Shown: piece after piece, positions 16,262-25,303 of the stretch | Numbering within the stretch: position 1 is the first letter of the stretch | Layout of the letters: every line of letters starts with the position of its first letter | Assembly (NCBI RefSeq): GCF_946479715.1 | Contig: NZ_CAMLHF010000014.1 | Span: 1 to 45,142, forward strand | Direction of reading: 5' to 3' | Source of the DNA: an uncultured Pedobacter sp. | GTDB lineage: Bacteria > Bacteroidota > Bacteroidia > Sphingobacteriales > Sphingobacteriaceae | Length of the DNA stretch: 45,142 nt | Notes under the pieces: model-generated | Seen by the model: only the letters and a program-made list of their open reading frames with translations | The model's database searches: none | What the model was told of the DNA's origin: nothing | Translations under genes and position numbers: made by a program

Positions 16262-16990
16262 CTATTTATCTGACTTTTTATTAAACTTTATGAAACCTAT
16301 GTTAATGGACACTAAAGATGAATTATCGTCATTGGTATCAAACTGTATAAATTTCTTTTCTCTCTTATCTACTTTGTTAACTACAAAATTCACCAGATCT
16401 CCTACATTCCTAATCCCCTTATTCTCCTGATGTTCAGGCTCAACAGCAACATCTGTATATTCTGTAGGGATGTCTGCTTTTGCGATCATTACTTCTTCTT
16501 TAGGGGCTTCTTCTTTTGGTTCAACTTTAGCTAACGCGCTAACAACTTCCGGTTGCTTATTAACAGGACGATCGGTTGTTACTTTTGGTTGCAAAGCTGC
16601 CAATTCTTTTTCTCTGCTGCTTAATTTTATGCGTGGTGCAATAATTAGTGGGGTACTTTCAACCTTGTCTGTAACTGCAGAGCTAACATTGCTTACTTGT
16701 ACAGGAGTTTTAACAACAGTAACTGCAGGAACTGGAGTAACGTCGTTGTTTGCTACCTCTGGTGCCTGCAACCTGATCTTTTCTGTTTTCTGCATCGGCA
16801 TCAATAAACCTATTGTTACGGCAATTACAGCAACTGCTGCTGCCATCCAGTAAGCCGGTAAACTACGTTTAGGTTTTGGCGACAGTTCTTCTGAAATACC
16901 ATTCCACAGGTCTGCTGAAGGTTGTATTTCCGCCCCCTCAAACTTATCCCTAAACAACTGATCAAACGCTTTATCCTGCATGTGTTGCAT
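16262..16990 (-). CDS. Membrane anti-sigma factor (putative)
   Basis: Protein of 242 residues. A short cytoplasmic N-terminus (FDQLFRDKFEGAEIQPSADL, then WNGISEEL) precedes a single membrane helix at about 46-65 and a long periplasmic part rich in Pro, Val and Lys. The N-terminal W-x-x-I segment is typical of the small anti-sigma domains that pair with ECF factors in Bacteroidota; no zinc-binding motif is present. It overlaps the sigma gene by 20 bp, the usual sign of a sigma/anti-sigma pair. The ATG at 16981 (residue 4) is an alternative start. The C-terminal end (IQFDTNDDN...VSINIGFIKF) looks like a short beta unit. The partner assignment rests mainly on gene order. Confidence 0.75.
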   Translation of the reverse strand: MQHMQDKAFDQLFRDKFEGAEIQPSADLWNGISEELSPKPKRSLPAYWMAAAVAVIAVTIGLLMPMQKTEKIRLQAPEVANNDVTPVPAVTVVKTPVQVSNVSSAVTDKVESTPLIIAPRIKLSSREKELAALQPKVTTDRPVNKQPEVVSALAKVEPKEEAPKEEVMIAKADIPTEYTDVAVEPEHQENKGIRNVGDLVNFVVNKVDKREKKFIQFDTNDDNSSLVSINIGFIKFNKKSDK

Positions 16991-17537
16991 AATTTATGCC
17001 CTCCATTTTTATTATTTCTTCTTTTAATATCGCTCTTGCTCTAGACAATTGCGATTTACTTGCTCCTTCAGAAATACCCAATGTTTCGGCTATTTCTTTA
17101 TGAGAATACCCTTCTATGATGTACATGTTAAACACCACTCTGTAGCCATCGGCCAGCTTTTGAATTACTTTTAATAAATCCTGCATTCCTAATCGGCTAA
17201 AATCAAACCCTGTTGATGGCTGATCATACGCATCTTCTATTGGAACAACATTCATAGTCCTTAAATTTTTACGGTAACTTTCAATTGCTGTATTTACCAT
17301 AACCCTTCTAATCCATCCTTCAAAAGCCCCATCTCCCCTGTATTCATTTATTTTCTGAAAAATTTTAATATAACCCATTTGCAATACGTCTTCGGCCTCC
17401 ATCTTATCTTTTGCATAACGCATACAAACCACAAGCATCTTGGGCGCAGTTTGCCTGTACAGGGCCTCCTGCATCTTCCGGTTGCCTGCTTTGCATCCTT
17501 CTAATAATTCATTTATACTATATTGCGTCAATTTCAT
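16971..17537 (-). CDS. ECF-type RNA polymerase sigma factor
   Basis: Protein of 188 residues with the two sigma domains of ECF factors. Region 2 is at about 25-95 (MRYAKDKMEAEDVLQMGYIK, then GAFEGWIRRVMVNTAIESYR). Region 4 is at about 125-180 (YRVVFNMYIIEGYSHKEIAE, then TLGISEGASKSQLSRARAIL), which contains the HTH. There is no extra C-terminal domain. It overlaps its likely anti-sigma factor and lies 75 bp downstream of hemJ; that gap holds a promoter-like element that could be its own target. Its regulon probably includes the outer-membrane protein at the end of the run. Confidence 0.93.
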   Translation of the reverse strand: MKLTQYSINELLEGCKAGNRKMQEALYRQTAPKMLVVCMRYAKDKMEAEDVLQMGYIKIFQKINEYRGDGAFEGWIRRVMVNTAIESYRKNLRTMNVVPIEDAYDQPSTGFDFSRLGMQDLLKVIQKLADGYRVVFNMYIIEGYSHKEIAETLGISEGASKSQLSRARAILKEEIIKMEGINYATHAG

Positions 17538-17559
17538 TTGTGTGTTTGGTATATAGTAG

Positions 17560-17585
17560 ATGACGCAACTATAGAAAAGGTTGCA
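17560..17585 (-). promoter_or_regulatory. Possible ECF-dependent promoter of the sigma gene
   Basis: On the minus strand TGCAACC (17585-17579) and CGTCAT (17565-17560) lie 13 bp apart and 22 bp before the sigma start. This resembles the AAC / CGTC layout of autoregulated ECF promoters, with a spacing slightly short of the usual one. The same stretch holds an inverted repeat GCAAC-N10-GTTGC, so an operator is an alternative. Confidence 0.35.
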
Positions 17586-17612
17586 CGCAGTAATAAAAAA
17601 AATTAAAGGGGT

Positions 17613-18161
17613 TTAGCAATCGTGCTTTTTGCGGTAATGTTTGTACCATTTTACGGCAAGCATAATTACTACAGAAAATATGATGAGCCCAACAAGGCCA
17701 TAAATCCAGTTCACAGCGCTTTTTAGCACTACGGTAAATACAATAGCTACAAGTAGGATTGTTGCTACCTCGTTCCACAACCTAAGGTTAAACGAGCTTA
17801 TTTTGCACTTACCGTGTTTCAGCTGCTTCATTATATTCTGGCAAATAAAATGATAAACCAGCAGTGCTGCTACAAAGCCAAGTTTTACATGAAACCAGGG
17901 CGTTTGTAATAAACCAGGGTGTATACAAACCATTCCTGCACCTGCAAGTACAGTGAGTACCATTGCAGGTGTAGTAATGATATTCCAAAGTTTGGCCTCT
18001 ATCCTTTCGTATTCCTTTTGCAGGATATTACGCTCAATTTCGGGCCTGTCTTCGGCTTCAGTATGATAAATAAACAGACGGACACTATAAAACAATCCTG
18101 CCATCCAGCTAACAACAAAGATGATGTGAACAGACAGAATGTAATAATAGTACTTCTCCAT
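17613..18161 (-). CDS. hemJ: HemJ-type protoporphyrinogen IX oxidase
   Basis: Inner-membrane protein of 182 residues with four or five helices. The N-terminal block SVHIIFVVSWMAGLFYSVRL, with H12, W19 and R28, then FIYH, is the HemJ signature. K100 or its neighbour in the later motif PWFHVKLGF is the conserved lysine region. HemJ oxidises protoporphyrinogen IX to protoporphyrin IX, the next-to-last step of heme synthesis. The family is related to CopD, but the gene lies 7 bp downstream of hemE in a heme gene run, which supports HemJ. Length is in the normal range. Coproporphyrinogen oxidase and ferrochelatase genes are not in the window. Confidence 0.85.
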   Translation of the reverse strand: MEKYYYYILSVHIIFVVSWMAGLFYSVRLFIYHTEAEDRPEIERNILQKEYERIEAKLWNIITTPAMVLTVLAGAGMVCIHPGLLQTPWFHVKLGFVAALLVYHFICQNIMKQLKHGKCKISSFNLRLWNEVATILLVAIVFTVVLKSAVNWIYGLVGLIIFSVVIMLAVKWYKHYRKKHDC

Positions 18162-18168
18162 TTTTATA

Positions 18169-19191
18169 TTAGTATTTAAAATCTTTGATTACTTCAATCG
18201 CATATTTTACGTTGTCGAAAGGAATATCGGGCATAATACCATGGCCAAGATTAAAGATAAATCCATTCTCTCCGCGCATACGCTCGAACAAACGAAGAAT
18301 CTCTCTCTTAATAACGGATTTATCTGCATAAAGTATATGCGGATCCAGGTTACCCTGAACTGCAATACCTGCCGGTAAGCTTTTCTTGATATTTAACAAA
18401 TCTGCATTCCAGTCTACCGAAACTACATCCGGTTTAGCCTCAGCCATAATAGGCGCAAATACAGAACTTCCTTTACAGAATGAAATTACGGGAATGTCTT
18501 TTCTGTTTAAGTTAGCAATGATCTCCTGAATATAGCGATGAGAGAATTCCTGATAATCGTTCCATGATAAAGCCTGGGCCCAGCTATCAAAAATCTGGAT
18601 GGCATTAACACCTGCAGCAATTTGAAGGTTCAAATAATCGGCAGTAACTTTTGCTATTTTAGCCAATAGTTTGTGTGCAACTTCTGGTTGATTGTGAATT
18701 AACAGCTTGGTTGTTTTAAAATCTTTTGATGAACCGCCTTCAACAAGGTAGCTCATAACAGTAAAAGGAGCACCTGCAAAACCAATTAAAGGAATGCTGC
18801 CGTTTAAACGTTGTTGTATAACCTTAATCGCATCTGCTACGTATTGCAAACGGTCTAAAACATCAACCTCAAGTGCATCTACATCTTTTAATGTACGTAC
18901 AGGGTTGGCAAACTTTGGTCCAACGCCCTGGGTAAAGCTTAAATCTCCGCCCATTGCCTCGCCTGTTACTAAAATATCCGAGAATAAAATAGCAGCATCG
19001 ATACCCAGTAAATTAACTGGTAACATAGTTACATCAGCAGCAATTTCAGGTGTTTTGCACATTTCAAGGAAGGAGTATTTATTTTTGATCTCCCAGTATT
19101 CAGGCATAAAACGGCCAGCCTGACGCATCATCCAAACTGGTGGGCGCTCTGTTTGCTTTGAAAATGCTGCATCTAAAAATAACGTGTTCAT
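18169..19191 (-). CDS. hemE: Uroporphyrinogen decarboxylase
   Basis: Cytoplasmic enzyme of 340 residues that decarboxylates uroporphyrinogen III to coproporphyrinogen III. It has the substrate-binding N-terminal motif RPPVWMMRQAGRFMPEY (R23, R27), the catalytic Asp in FSDILV (D72), GFAGAPFTVMSYLVEGG with Y147, and the C-terminal NLGHGIMPDIP with H317, all as in characterised HemE. Length is normal. It lies 15 bp downstream of the TPR-like gene and 7 bp upstream of hemJ, all one direction. Confidence 0.97.
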   Translation of the reverse strand: MNTLFLDAAFSKQTERPPVWMMRQAGRFMPEYWEIKNKYSFLEMCKTPEIAADVTMLPVNLLGIDAAILFSDILVTGEAMGGDLSFTQGVGPKFANPVRTLKDVDALEVDVLDRLQYVADAIKVIQQRLNGSIPLIGFAGAPFTVMSYLVEGGSSKDFKTTKLLIHNQPEVAHKLLAKIAKVTADYLNLQIAAGVNAIQIFDSWAQALSWNDYQEFSHRYIQEIIANLNRKDIPVISFCKGSSVFAPIMAEAKPDVVSVDWNADLLNIKKSLPAGIAVQGNLDPHILYADKSVIKREILRLFERMRGENGFIFNLGHGIMPDIPFDNVKYAIEVIKDFKY

Positions 19192-19206
19192 GTAAATCTA
19201 TTTTGT

Positions 19207-19722
19207 TTATAAGTTGTTCGCTTCTATCTCAATCTTGTTAATTATATCTTTTGCTTTTGGGGTACTGGCCAATTCTTTTGCTTTCGCAATATAGGCCCTG
19301 CTCCGCTCACCATCTTTCTTTCTAAGCGCAAGATTGGCAAGGTGGATCAATACAAAAGCTTTATCATTTTTTCCACCCAGCGGGAAACGACTTGCGATCT
19401 GAAAATGATGTTCTGCAACATCATATTCTTCTTTCTTTAAGGCAATATTAGCACGCATAAACTCGTAATATCCCCTTCGGTTTCTTGCAAGTCTATCCGG
19501 ATTTGGCACTTCTGCCAATATGCGTTCTGCTTTTTCATATTCGCCATTCTTAAAATACTTGGAGGCAAGAAGCACAGAACTGTGTTTAAAATGACTCCAA
19601 AGTACAAAGGCAAAGAAAAGGCCTGCCAATGCGGCAAGCTGATACTGATCATAAAAAAGGCATGCTAAAGCGGCAATAATAAAAATTGCCATCAGTGCAT
19701 ACCTGCCTTTGGTATTGTACAT
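19207..19722 (-). CDS. Small TPR-like membrane protein
   Basis: Protein of 171 residues. Two adjacent hydrophobic segments (about 8-24 and 27-43) anchor it. The rest is a helical repeat region with TPR-like pairs: HSSVLLASKYFKNGEYEKAE, then ANIALKKEEYDVAEHHFQIA and FVLIHLANLALRKKDGERSR. Its ATG shares one base with the response regulator stop (TAATG), so it is translationally coupled to the two-component pair, and hemE follows 15 bp on. It is not a known heme enzyme. It might assist membrane assembly or the kinase, but nothing in the sequence decides this. Confidence 0.75.
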   Translation of the reverse strand: MYNTKGRYALMAIFIIAALACLFYDQYQLAALAGLFFAFVLWSHFKHSSVLLASKYFKNGEYEKAERILAEVPNPDRLARNRRGYYEFMRANIALKKEEYDVAEHHFQIASRFPLGGKNDKAFVLIHLANLALRKKDGERSRAYIAKAKELASTPKAKDIINKIEIEANNL

Positions 19723-20432
19723 TAATGAATATCAGTAAATTTATAACCTACCCCTCTGATAGAGTGAAAATAAACCGGGTTTTTCTGATCTGGCTCAAAA
19801 TACTTGCGGAAGGTTAATATAAAGTTATCGATAGTACGTGTTGATGGATAAACATCGTAATTCCAAACTGTTTCTAAAATCTGCTCACGCGATACTGCTT
19901 CGTTTTTACGCTCAATCAGTAATTTTAACAGCATGGTTTCTTTTTTTGTTAAAGGAACAATAAGGCCATCATCCTGTTTTAATTCAAAAGAGTTAAAATA
20001 AATGGTCTTATCTCCGATTTTATAAGAGTTAAGCTCTTTCAGATCATCAGCTTTCATGCTGCGTTTAACCAAAATACCTACTCTTAAGATCAGCTCTTCC
20101 AAATTAAATGGTTTAACCAAATAATCGTCAGCACCTTTTTTCAGACCCATAACGCGGTCTTCGCTTGTATTTTTGGCTGTTAGGAAAAGGATAGGAACTT
20201 CAGTGTTTTCTAAACGAATTGTTTCACAAACCTGGAAACCATCCATTTCAGGAAGCATCACATCTAAAATGATCAGGTTAAAACGTTCTTCTTTAAAAAC
20301 CTTTAAAGCAGTTTTACCGTCTTTTACCGCGTGAACTTTATAACCTTCAAGTTCAAGGTTTAATTTTATTGCATCTAATAAGTGGTCTTCATCCTCAACC
20401 AGTAATATTCTTAATTTCTGTGGCATAATCAA
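19722..20432 (-). CDS. OmpR-family response regulator, heme locus
   Basis: Protein of 236 residues with a full receiver domain (acidic EDED near 13-16, phosphoacceptor D57 in LIILDVMLPEMDG, Thr in FLTAKN, K107 in LVKPFN) and an OmpR/PhoB winged helix at about 140-233 ending HSIRGVGYKF. It overlaps the kinase gene by 4 bp (ATGA) and shares a base with the TPR-like gene. It is placed inside the heme run between hemL and hemE. In Leptospira the HemR regulator lies at the same place in a similar gene order, so control of heme genes is a fair inference. Alternative start: ATG at 20426. Confidence 0.94.
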   Translation of the reverse strand: MIMPQKLRILLVEDEDHLLDAIKLNLELEGYKVHAVKDGKTALKVFKEERFNLIILDVMLPEMDGFQVCETIRLENTEVPILFLTAKNTSEDRVMGLKKGADDYLVKPFNLEELILRVGILVKRSMKADDLKELNSYKIGDKTIYFNSFELKQDDGLIVPLTKKETMLLKLLIERKNEAVSREQILETVWNYDVYPSTRTIDNFILTFRKYFEPDQKNPVYFHSIRGVGYKFTDIH

Positions 20433-21295
20433 CTAAATGTTATTTCAAAAATTGCACCCTGTGGTGCGTTATCTTTAACGCTGATGTCAGCGTCATGGCT
20501 TTGTAGAACTTCTTTAACAATAAACAGGCCTAAACCTGTTCCTTTTGATTTTCTGACATTTTCGTCACCAACACGATAGAATTTATCAAAAATAAGCATC
20601 TTTTCAGCGTCAGGGATACCTGGCCCTTTGTCAGTTACCCTTAAAAAAGGATGCCCATCTTTATTTGTTAATTCCACACCAACCTCTGCACAAGGTCCAG
20701 AATATTTAACTGCATTTTCAACCAGATTAGTTACCACAGACGACAGTGCAAACTGATCGCCCACTACCTTAACCCCAGGCTGTATTTTTGGATTTATCAG
20801 CTGTTCACAACCGCATGAATGAATCTGCAACCTATCCGTGATTCTTGAAACCATTTCCGAAAGATCAAATTCTTCTTTAGGGAATGAATAAGACCTGTTT
20901 TCGATCTTGGTAGCCAACAACATGTTTTCAACCAAATCATCTAAACGCTCTATATCCTTTAATGAATTATTCAGTAAAGAAGTTTGCCTGGCTTTATCCA
21001 GATCACGTTTAACGATAGTTTGTATTGATAATTTTATAGCCGCCAAAGGCGATTTTAACTCGTGCGTTACCGAGAGTAAAAAGTTCTGCTGCTGCTCTCT
21101 TAGCCTGTCTTCTTTTTTAATAGATTGATGCAAAAAATACGCTCCAATACACAATAAGAACAGAAATACAGATCCCTCACCCATTACCATAGCCATCCTG
21201 GACGGTTGCAATTTAACTACAAGCGTGCCCCACGAAATTAATTGCACTAAAGAGTACAATAGCAGGAAATAAAATATAACGATTGATTTCTTCAA
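20429..21295 (-). CDS. Sensor histidine kinase, heme locus
   Basis: Small inner-membrane kinase of 288 residues. Two membrane helices (about 5-26 and 38-56) are separated by only about a dozen residues, so there is almost no outside sensor domain and no HAMP or PAS domain. The phosphorylated H78 lies in the H-box SVTHELKSPLAAIKL. The N-box (NLVENAVKYS), G1 (DKGPGIP), F-box (FDKFYR) and G2 (GTGLGLFIV) are all present, so it should be active. The signal is probably sensed within the membrane. It pairs with the downstream regulator by a 4-bp overlap, and hemL lies 37 bp upstream. Confidence 0.94.
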   Translation of the reverse strand: MKKSIVIFYFLLLYSLVQLISWGTLVVKLQPSRMAMVMGEGSVFLFLLCIGAYFLHQSIKKEDRLREQQQNFLLSVTHELKSPLAAIKLSIQTIVKRDLDKARQTSLLNNSLKDIERLDDLVENMLLATKIENRSYSFPKEEFDLSEMVSRITDRLQIHSCGCEQLINPKIQPGVKVVGDQFALSSVVTNLVENAVKYSGPCAEVGVELTNKDGHPFLRVTDKGPGIPDAEKMLIFDKFYRVGDENVRKSKGTGLGLFIVKEVLQSHDADISVKDNAPQGAIFEITFS

Positions 21296-21332
21296 GACAG
21301 TTAGTAGTTTATACTATAAATATACCCAAAAT

Positions 21333-22706
21333 TTACTTATTCCTGAAAACAACATCAAGACTATCAAATATAGCTCTCTTTGCTTTTTCAAGTTCTATTT
21401 TAGTATGCGCAGCAGAAACAAAACCTACCTCATAACCCGATGGGCCCAGGTAAATACCTCTGTTTAACAGCTCCCTGTGCATTACTTTAAATTTCTCCAT
21501 GCTTGCCGGATCAATATCCTCGGCACATTGAATTTTATCTTTATCTGTAAAAGCCAGCCAGAAAATAGACCCCACATGGAATACCTTTAATTTGTAGTTC
21601 CTTGCAGTAGCAAAACGCTGTATACTCTCGGCAAACTCACTGGCTTTATTGTTCAAATCTTTATAAAAACCAGAACGTAATAGCTCCGTTAACTGGGCAA
21701 TACCTGCAGCCATAGCTACCGGATTTCCAGATAATGTACCTGCCTGATAAACGCCCCCATCAGGAGAAATATGAGACATGATTTCGGCCGATGCACCATA
21801 CATTCCTACAGGCAAACCACCACCGATAATTTTACCATAGGTAACTATGTCAGGCTTTATGCCATAATGTCCTGCAGCACCTTCAAACCCCAATCTGAAT
21901 CCGGTGATTACCTCATCAAATATTAAAAGTGCTTTATTCTCTTTACAGATATTCTGTAAAAACTGAATATATTCTGCATCCTGCATCAGCAATCCGTTGT
22001 TAGCAGGAATCCCTTCAATAATAACAGCGGCTACTTCATCTTTAAATTGTTCAAATGCTTTTTTCAAAGCTTCAGTATCATTCAAAGGAATCACGATGGT
22101 TTCCTGAGCAAATGATTTTGGAACGCCTGCAGAAGAAGTTTCGCCAAAGGTAACCAGACCTGAACCTGCTTTTACCAATAGCGAATCACTGTGCCCATGA
22201 TAGCATCCTTCAAATTTGATGATCTTATCACGACCTGTATAGCCACGCGCCAATCTGATGGCCGACATTACTGCCTCGGTACCAGAGCTGGTAAAACGTA
22301 TCTTTTCTACAAGTTTATTGTTTTTAATAATCAGTTCTGCAAGCTCGTTTTCTAATGCAGTAGGTGCGCCAAAGCTCATCCCGTTTTGCATCACCTCAGT
22401 AACCTTTTCACGAACTTTAGCATTGTTATGACCAAGAATTAATGGACCCCAGCTTCCGCAAAAATCTATAAATTGATTTCCATCAGCATCCCATACAAAG
22501 CATCCATCGCCTTTTTGAATAAACAATGGTGTTCCGTAAACCGATTTAAAAGCCCTAACCGGAGAATTTACTCCTCCCGGAAAATAGTTTTTAGCCTTCT
22601 CGTACAGCTCTGCCGATTTCTCTCTGGAAATATCCGGTTTACCTCCTGTATTTACAGGCATATCACCTTCATTTCCCGAAAACATTTTTTTTAAAGATTC
22701 TAACAT
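21333..22706 (-). CDS. hemL: Glutamate-1-semialdehyde 2,1-aminomutase
   Basis: PLP enzyme that converts glutamate-1-semialdehyde to 5-aminolevulinate, the second step of the C5 heme pathway. It has GGVNSPVRAFKSV (44-56), the PLP phosphate region SSGTEAVMSAIRLARG (140-155), the DEV motif (264-266) of LLIFDEVITGFR and the Schiff-base lysine K292 in TYGKIIGGGLPVG. The 457-residue form has an N-terminal extension of about 25 residues before the conserved ISREKSAELYEKA. The ATG at 22661 (residue 16) gives a length closer to the family, so the start is uncertain. Only one base separates it from the hemB stop. Confidence 0.96.
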   Translation of the reverse strand: MLESLKKMFSGNEGDMPVNTGGKPDISREKSAELYEKAKNYFPGGVNSPVRAFKSVYGTPLFIQKGDGCFVWDADGNQFIDFCGSWGPLILGHNNAKVREKVTEVMQNGMSFGAPTALENELAELIIKNNKLVEKIRFTSSGTEAVMSAIRLARGYTGRDKIIKFEGCYHGHSDSLLVKAGSGLVTFGETSSAGVPKSFAQETIVIPLNDTEALKKAFEQFKDEVAAVIIEGIPANNGLLMQDAEYIQFLQNICKENKALLIFDEVITGFRLGFEGAAGHYGIKPDIVTYGKIIGGGLPVGMYGASAEIMSHISPDGGVYQAGTLSGNPVAMAAGIAQLTELLRSGFYKDLNNKASEFAESIQRFATARNYKLKVFHVGSIFWLAFTDKDKIQCAEDIDPASMEKFKVMHRELLNRGIYLGPSGYEVGFVSAAHTKIELEKAKRAIFDSLDVVFRNK

Positions 22707-22707
22707 A

Positions 22708-23676
22708 TTACATCCAATTCTTTTCTACTATATCTCTTATATGGTAAGTTGTTATAATGCTTGCTCCTGCGCGTGCAAATGCATGCATGGTCTCCATCAC
22801 TACTTTTTGTTCATCTATCCAGCCTTTTTCTGCAGCTGCTTTTACCATAGAGTACTCTCCTGATACGTTATAGCATGCTATTGGCAAATCTGTATGCTGT
22901 TTTAAATTGTGCATTACATCAAGGTAAGCCAAAGCGGGCTTAACCATTAATACATCTGCGCCCTCACTTTCATCAAGCAATGCTTCTCTTAAAGCCTCAT
23001 TGCCATTTCTAAAATCCATTTGATAGGCTTTTCTATCTCCTTTACTTGGTGCACAATCAGCAGCCTCTCTAAAAGGGCCATAATATGCTGAAGCAAATTT
23101 TGTAGCATGCGACATGATTGCCGTATTTACAAAACCTGCACCATCAAGTACACTTCGCATTGCACCAACCCTGCCATCCATCATATCTGATGGAGCAAGC
23201 ATATCAGCACCTGCCTGTGCATGGGTAAGTCCCATTTTGGCAATTACTTCAACGGTTGCATCATTTTGTACATAGTCATTTTCTAATATGCCGCAATGTC
23301 CATGAGTAGTATATGAACAAACGCAAACGTCGGTAACTATGTATAAATCGTCGCCAAAGTTTTTCTTAAGCAAACGAACTGCCGAAGGTACTAAAGAATG
23401 ATCATGATATGCTGAATGTGCATCCTCACTTTTTTCATCTCCTACACCAAACAACATGATTTTGTTTACACCTAGTTTAAGTCCCTTTTCAACATCCTTA
23501 ACCAATGTATCTTCAGAGTAATGGTTGATTCCCGGCATTGCATCTAAAGCATGAACAACATTTTTACCCGGCACAATAAAGTACGGATAAATGAACATAT
23601 CTTTCGACAACCTTGTTTCGGCTACCATTTCCCTAACTACAGGGTTTTTCCTCAATCTACGTGGACGGTGTAACAT
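22708..23676 (-). CDS. hemB: Porphobilinogen synthase (5-aminolevulinate dehydratase), zinc type
   Basis: Enzyme of 322 residues that condenses two 5-aminolevulinate molecules. It has both catalytic lysines, K193 in SHATKFASAYYG and the Schiff-base K246 in LMVKPALAYLD. The cysteine triad C118, C120 and C128 (DVCVCSYTTHGHCG) marks the zinc-dependent class, in contrast to the magnesium/potassium class, which lacks these cysteines. Length is normal. It lies 22 bp after the hemC-hemD gene and one base before hemL in one tight operon. Confidence 0.97.
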   Translation of the reverse strand: MLHRPRRLRKNPVVREMVAETRLSKDMFIYPYFIVPGKNVVHALDAMPGINHYSEDTLVKDVEKGLKLGVNKIMLFGVGDEKSEDAHSAYHDHSLVPSAVRLLKKNFGDDLYIVTDVCVCSYTTHGHCGILENDYVQNDATVEVIAKMGLTHAQAGADMLAPSDMMDGRVGAMRSVLDGAGFVNTAIMSHATKFASAYYGPFREAADCAPSKGDRKAYQMDFRNGNEALREALLDESEGADVLMVKPALAYLDVMHNLKQHTDLPIACYNVSGEYSMVKAAAEKGWIDEQKVVMETMHAFARAGASIITTYHIRDIVEKNWM

Positions 23677-23698
23677 ATCAACCTCTATTTAACTTTCT

Positions 23699-25279
23699 CT
23701 ATTTTATTTCTATTCCAAACACAGCCTCAGCCAATCCGATCTCATCCGGCGAGTATGGTAAGGTATATTTTATACCCATCTCATCAAATTTTTTCGCTGT
23801 TGAATTACCAATAGCAACAATCTGTTGTCCGGGATCTAATAAGTTCTCTACAAAATAGGCGTCAACATTAGATGGGCTGGTAAAAATCAGCACATCAGCA
23901 TAAGTCTGGTCTATATCGTCTTCAAATACAGTCTCGTAAATAGGTAAATCTATTACTTTTGTATCTGCTGTTAACGCTTTTTGAATGGTTAATAAAGAAT
24001 CTTGTGCTCTTGGAAACAATACCGTTTTTCCGGTAACTTCTTTAGCAAAAAGTTCAGCTACTTCCTCAATATCACCACCTTCTCCTTCGTAATCAGCCAG
24101 ATAACCGGCTTTTCTTAATGAATCTTCAGAACCCCTGCCGGCAACGCCAAATTTAACGTGCTTAGGCAATACAGGTTTTAGATTAAAGAAATAATCTACC
24201 GCATTTCTGCTGCTAAAAAAGATCCAGTCTACATGTCTGAAATGATATTGGTCCAAAACAGTTACAATAGGAAAAGTACGGATCAGCGATCTCGCGTCAA
24301 TTTCTATATTATGTTTTGCTAAAGCTTTTCTAAAATAGTTATGCTCCCCAACTTCTCTTGATATAAATACTTTTGATGGGAATTTTCTATCCGGAGCAAA
24401 TCTGCTTACAATCTTTTCAGCTAAACCATCAAGGTTTTCTACCCTATAGAATAAGCGATCAGGGAAGTCCTCATCGGTTTCCGCTTTAGAAGTCCACACC
24501 TCATATAAGCCATCTTCTTTTTTGCAGTAACAGCCTAATGGCATGTGACAGCCACCTTCAAAAAGGTTTAACACTTTTCGTTCAATTGCAATTTCCTCTG
24601 CAGTTTCCGGATCGTGTATTTTTTGAAGTAGTTCGAATAGTTCAGTGTCGTTTTCTCTGATCTGAATAGCCAAAGCGCCTTGTGCGGGAGCGGGAACCAG
24701 TTCTGTAGTATCTACTACTTCTACATGGAACTCAGAAAGATCAATTTTTAAACGGTTCACGCCGGCTTTAGCCAGCAGAATCGCGTCGTAATCTTCATCT
24801 CTTAATTTTTGGATCCTGGTAGGCACATTCCCTCTTAAATCTTCAATATTTAAATCAGGGCGTAAGGCTAATATCTGAGCTTTACGTCTGTTAGACGATG
24901 TACCCACCATTGCGCCTGTTTTAAGCGATAATTTTTGAGTAATATCTACACAGTCTTTTAAAATTAAAAGAAGCTCTGCCGGATCTTCGCGTTCAGTAAC
25001 CGCTGCAATTGTTAATCCTGCGGGGTGTACTGTAGGTAAATCTTTATGAGAGTGTACTGCTATATCGATGGTTCCACCTAAAAGTTCTTCTTCAAGCTCT
25101 TTAGTAAAGAACCCTTTACCTTCCAGTTTATCTAATCTTAAGTTTAGAATCTTGTCGCCCTGCGTTTTGATGATTTTCAAATCTGCCTCAACGCCAATTC
25201 CTGCAAGTTTATCTTTAATGAAGTTGGCTTGCCATAAAGCCAGGTCGCTGCCTCTTGTACCGATAGTAAGTCTTTTCAC
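23699..25279 (-). CDS. hemC: Hydroxymethylbilane synthase fused to uroporphyrinogen-III synthase
   Basis: A single protein of 526 residues. Residues 1-305 are HemC: TIGTRGSDLALWQANFI at the start, the catalytic Asp D80 in HSHKDLP and the cofactor-attachment C244 in FEGGCHMPLG. Residues about 310-526 match HemD in size and layout: KVFISREVGEHNYFRKAL, then WIFFSSRNAVDYFF, KVIDLPIYETVF and VLIFTSPSNVDAYF. One polypeptide would therefore make uroporphyrinogen III from porphobilinogen, keeping the unstable hydroxymethylbilane close to the cyclase. A hemC-hemD fusion is also described in Leptospira. It is 24 bp after hemA and 22 bp before hemB. Confidence 0.92.
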   Translation of the reverse strand: MKRLTIGTRGSDLALWQANFIKDKLAGIGVEADLKIIKTQGDKILNLRLDKLEGKGFFTKELEEELLGGTIDIAVHSHKDLPTVHPAGLTIAAVTEREDPAELLLILKDCVDITQKLSLKTGAMVGTSSNRRKAQILALRPDLNIEDLRGNVPTRIQKLRDEDYDAILLAKAGVNRLKIDLSEFHVEVVDTTELVPAPAQGALAIQIRENDTELFELLQKIHDPETAEEIAIERKVLNLFEGGCHMPLGCYCKKEDGLYEVWTSKAETDEDFPDRLFYRVENLDGLAEKIVSRFAPDRKFPSKVFISREVGEHNYFRKALAKHNIEIDARSLIRTFPIVTVLDQYHFRHVDWIFFSSRNAVDYFFNLKPVLPKHVKFGVAGRGSEDSLRKAGYLADYEGEGGDIEEVAELFAKEVTGKTVLFPRAQDSLLTIQKALTADTKVIDLPIYETVFEDDIDQTYADVLIFTSPSNVDAYFVENLLDPGQQIVAIGNSTAKKFDEMGIKYTLPYSPDEIGLAEAVFGIEIK

Positions 25280-25303
25280 GTTGATGCTAATTTTTTGGCA
25301 AAT

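Noticed and set aside
16470..16853. Plus-strand open frame of 127 codons
   Set aside because: Antisense to the anti-sigma gene, low-complexity Ala/Thr content, no signal or domain.
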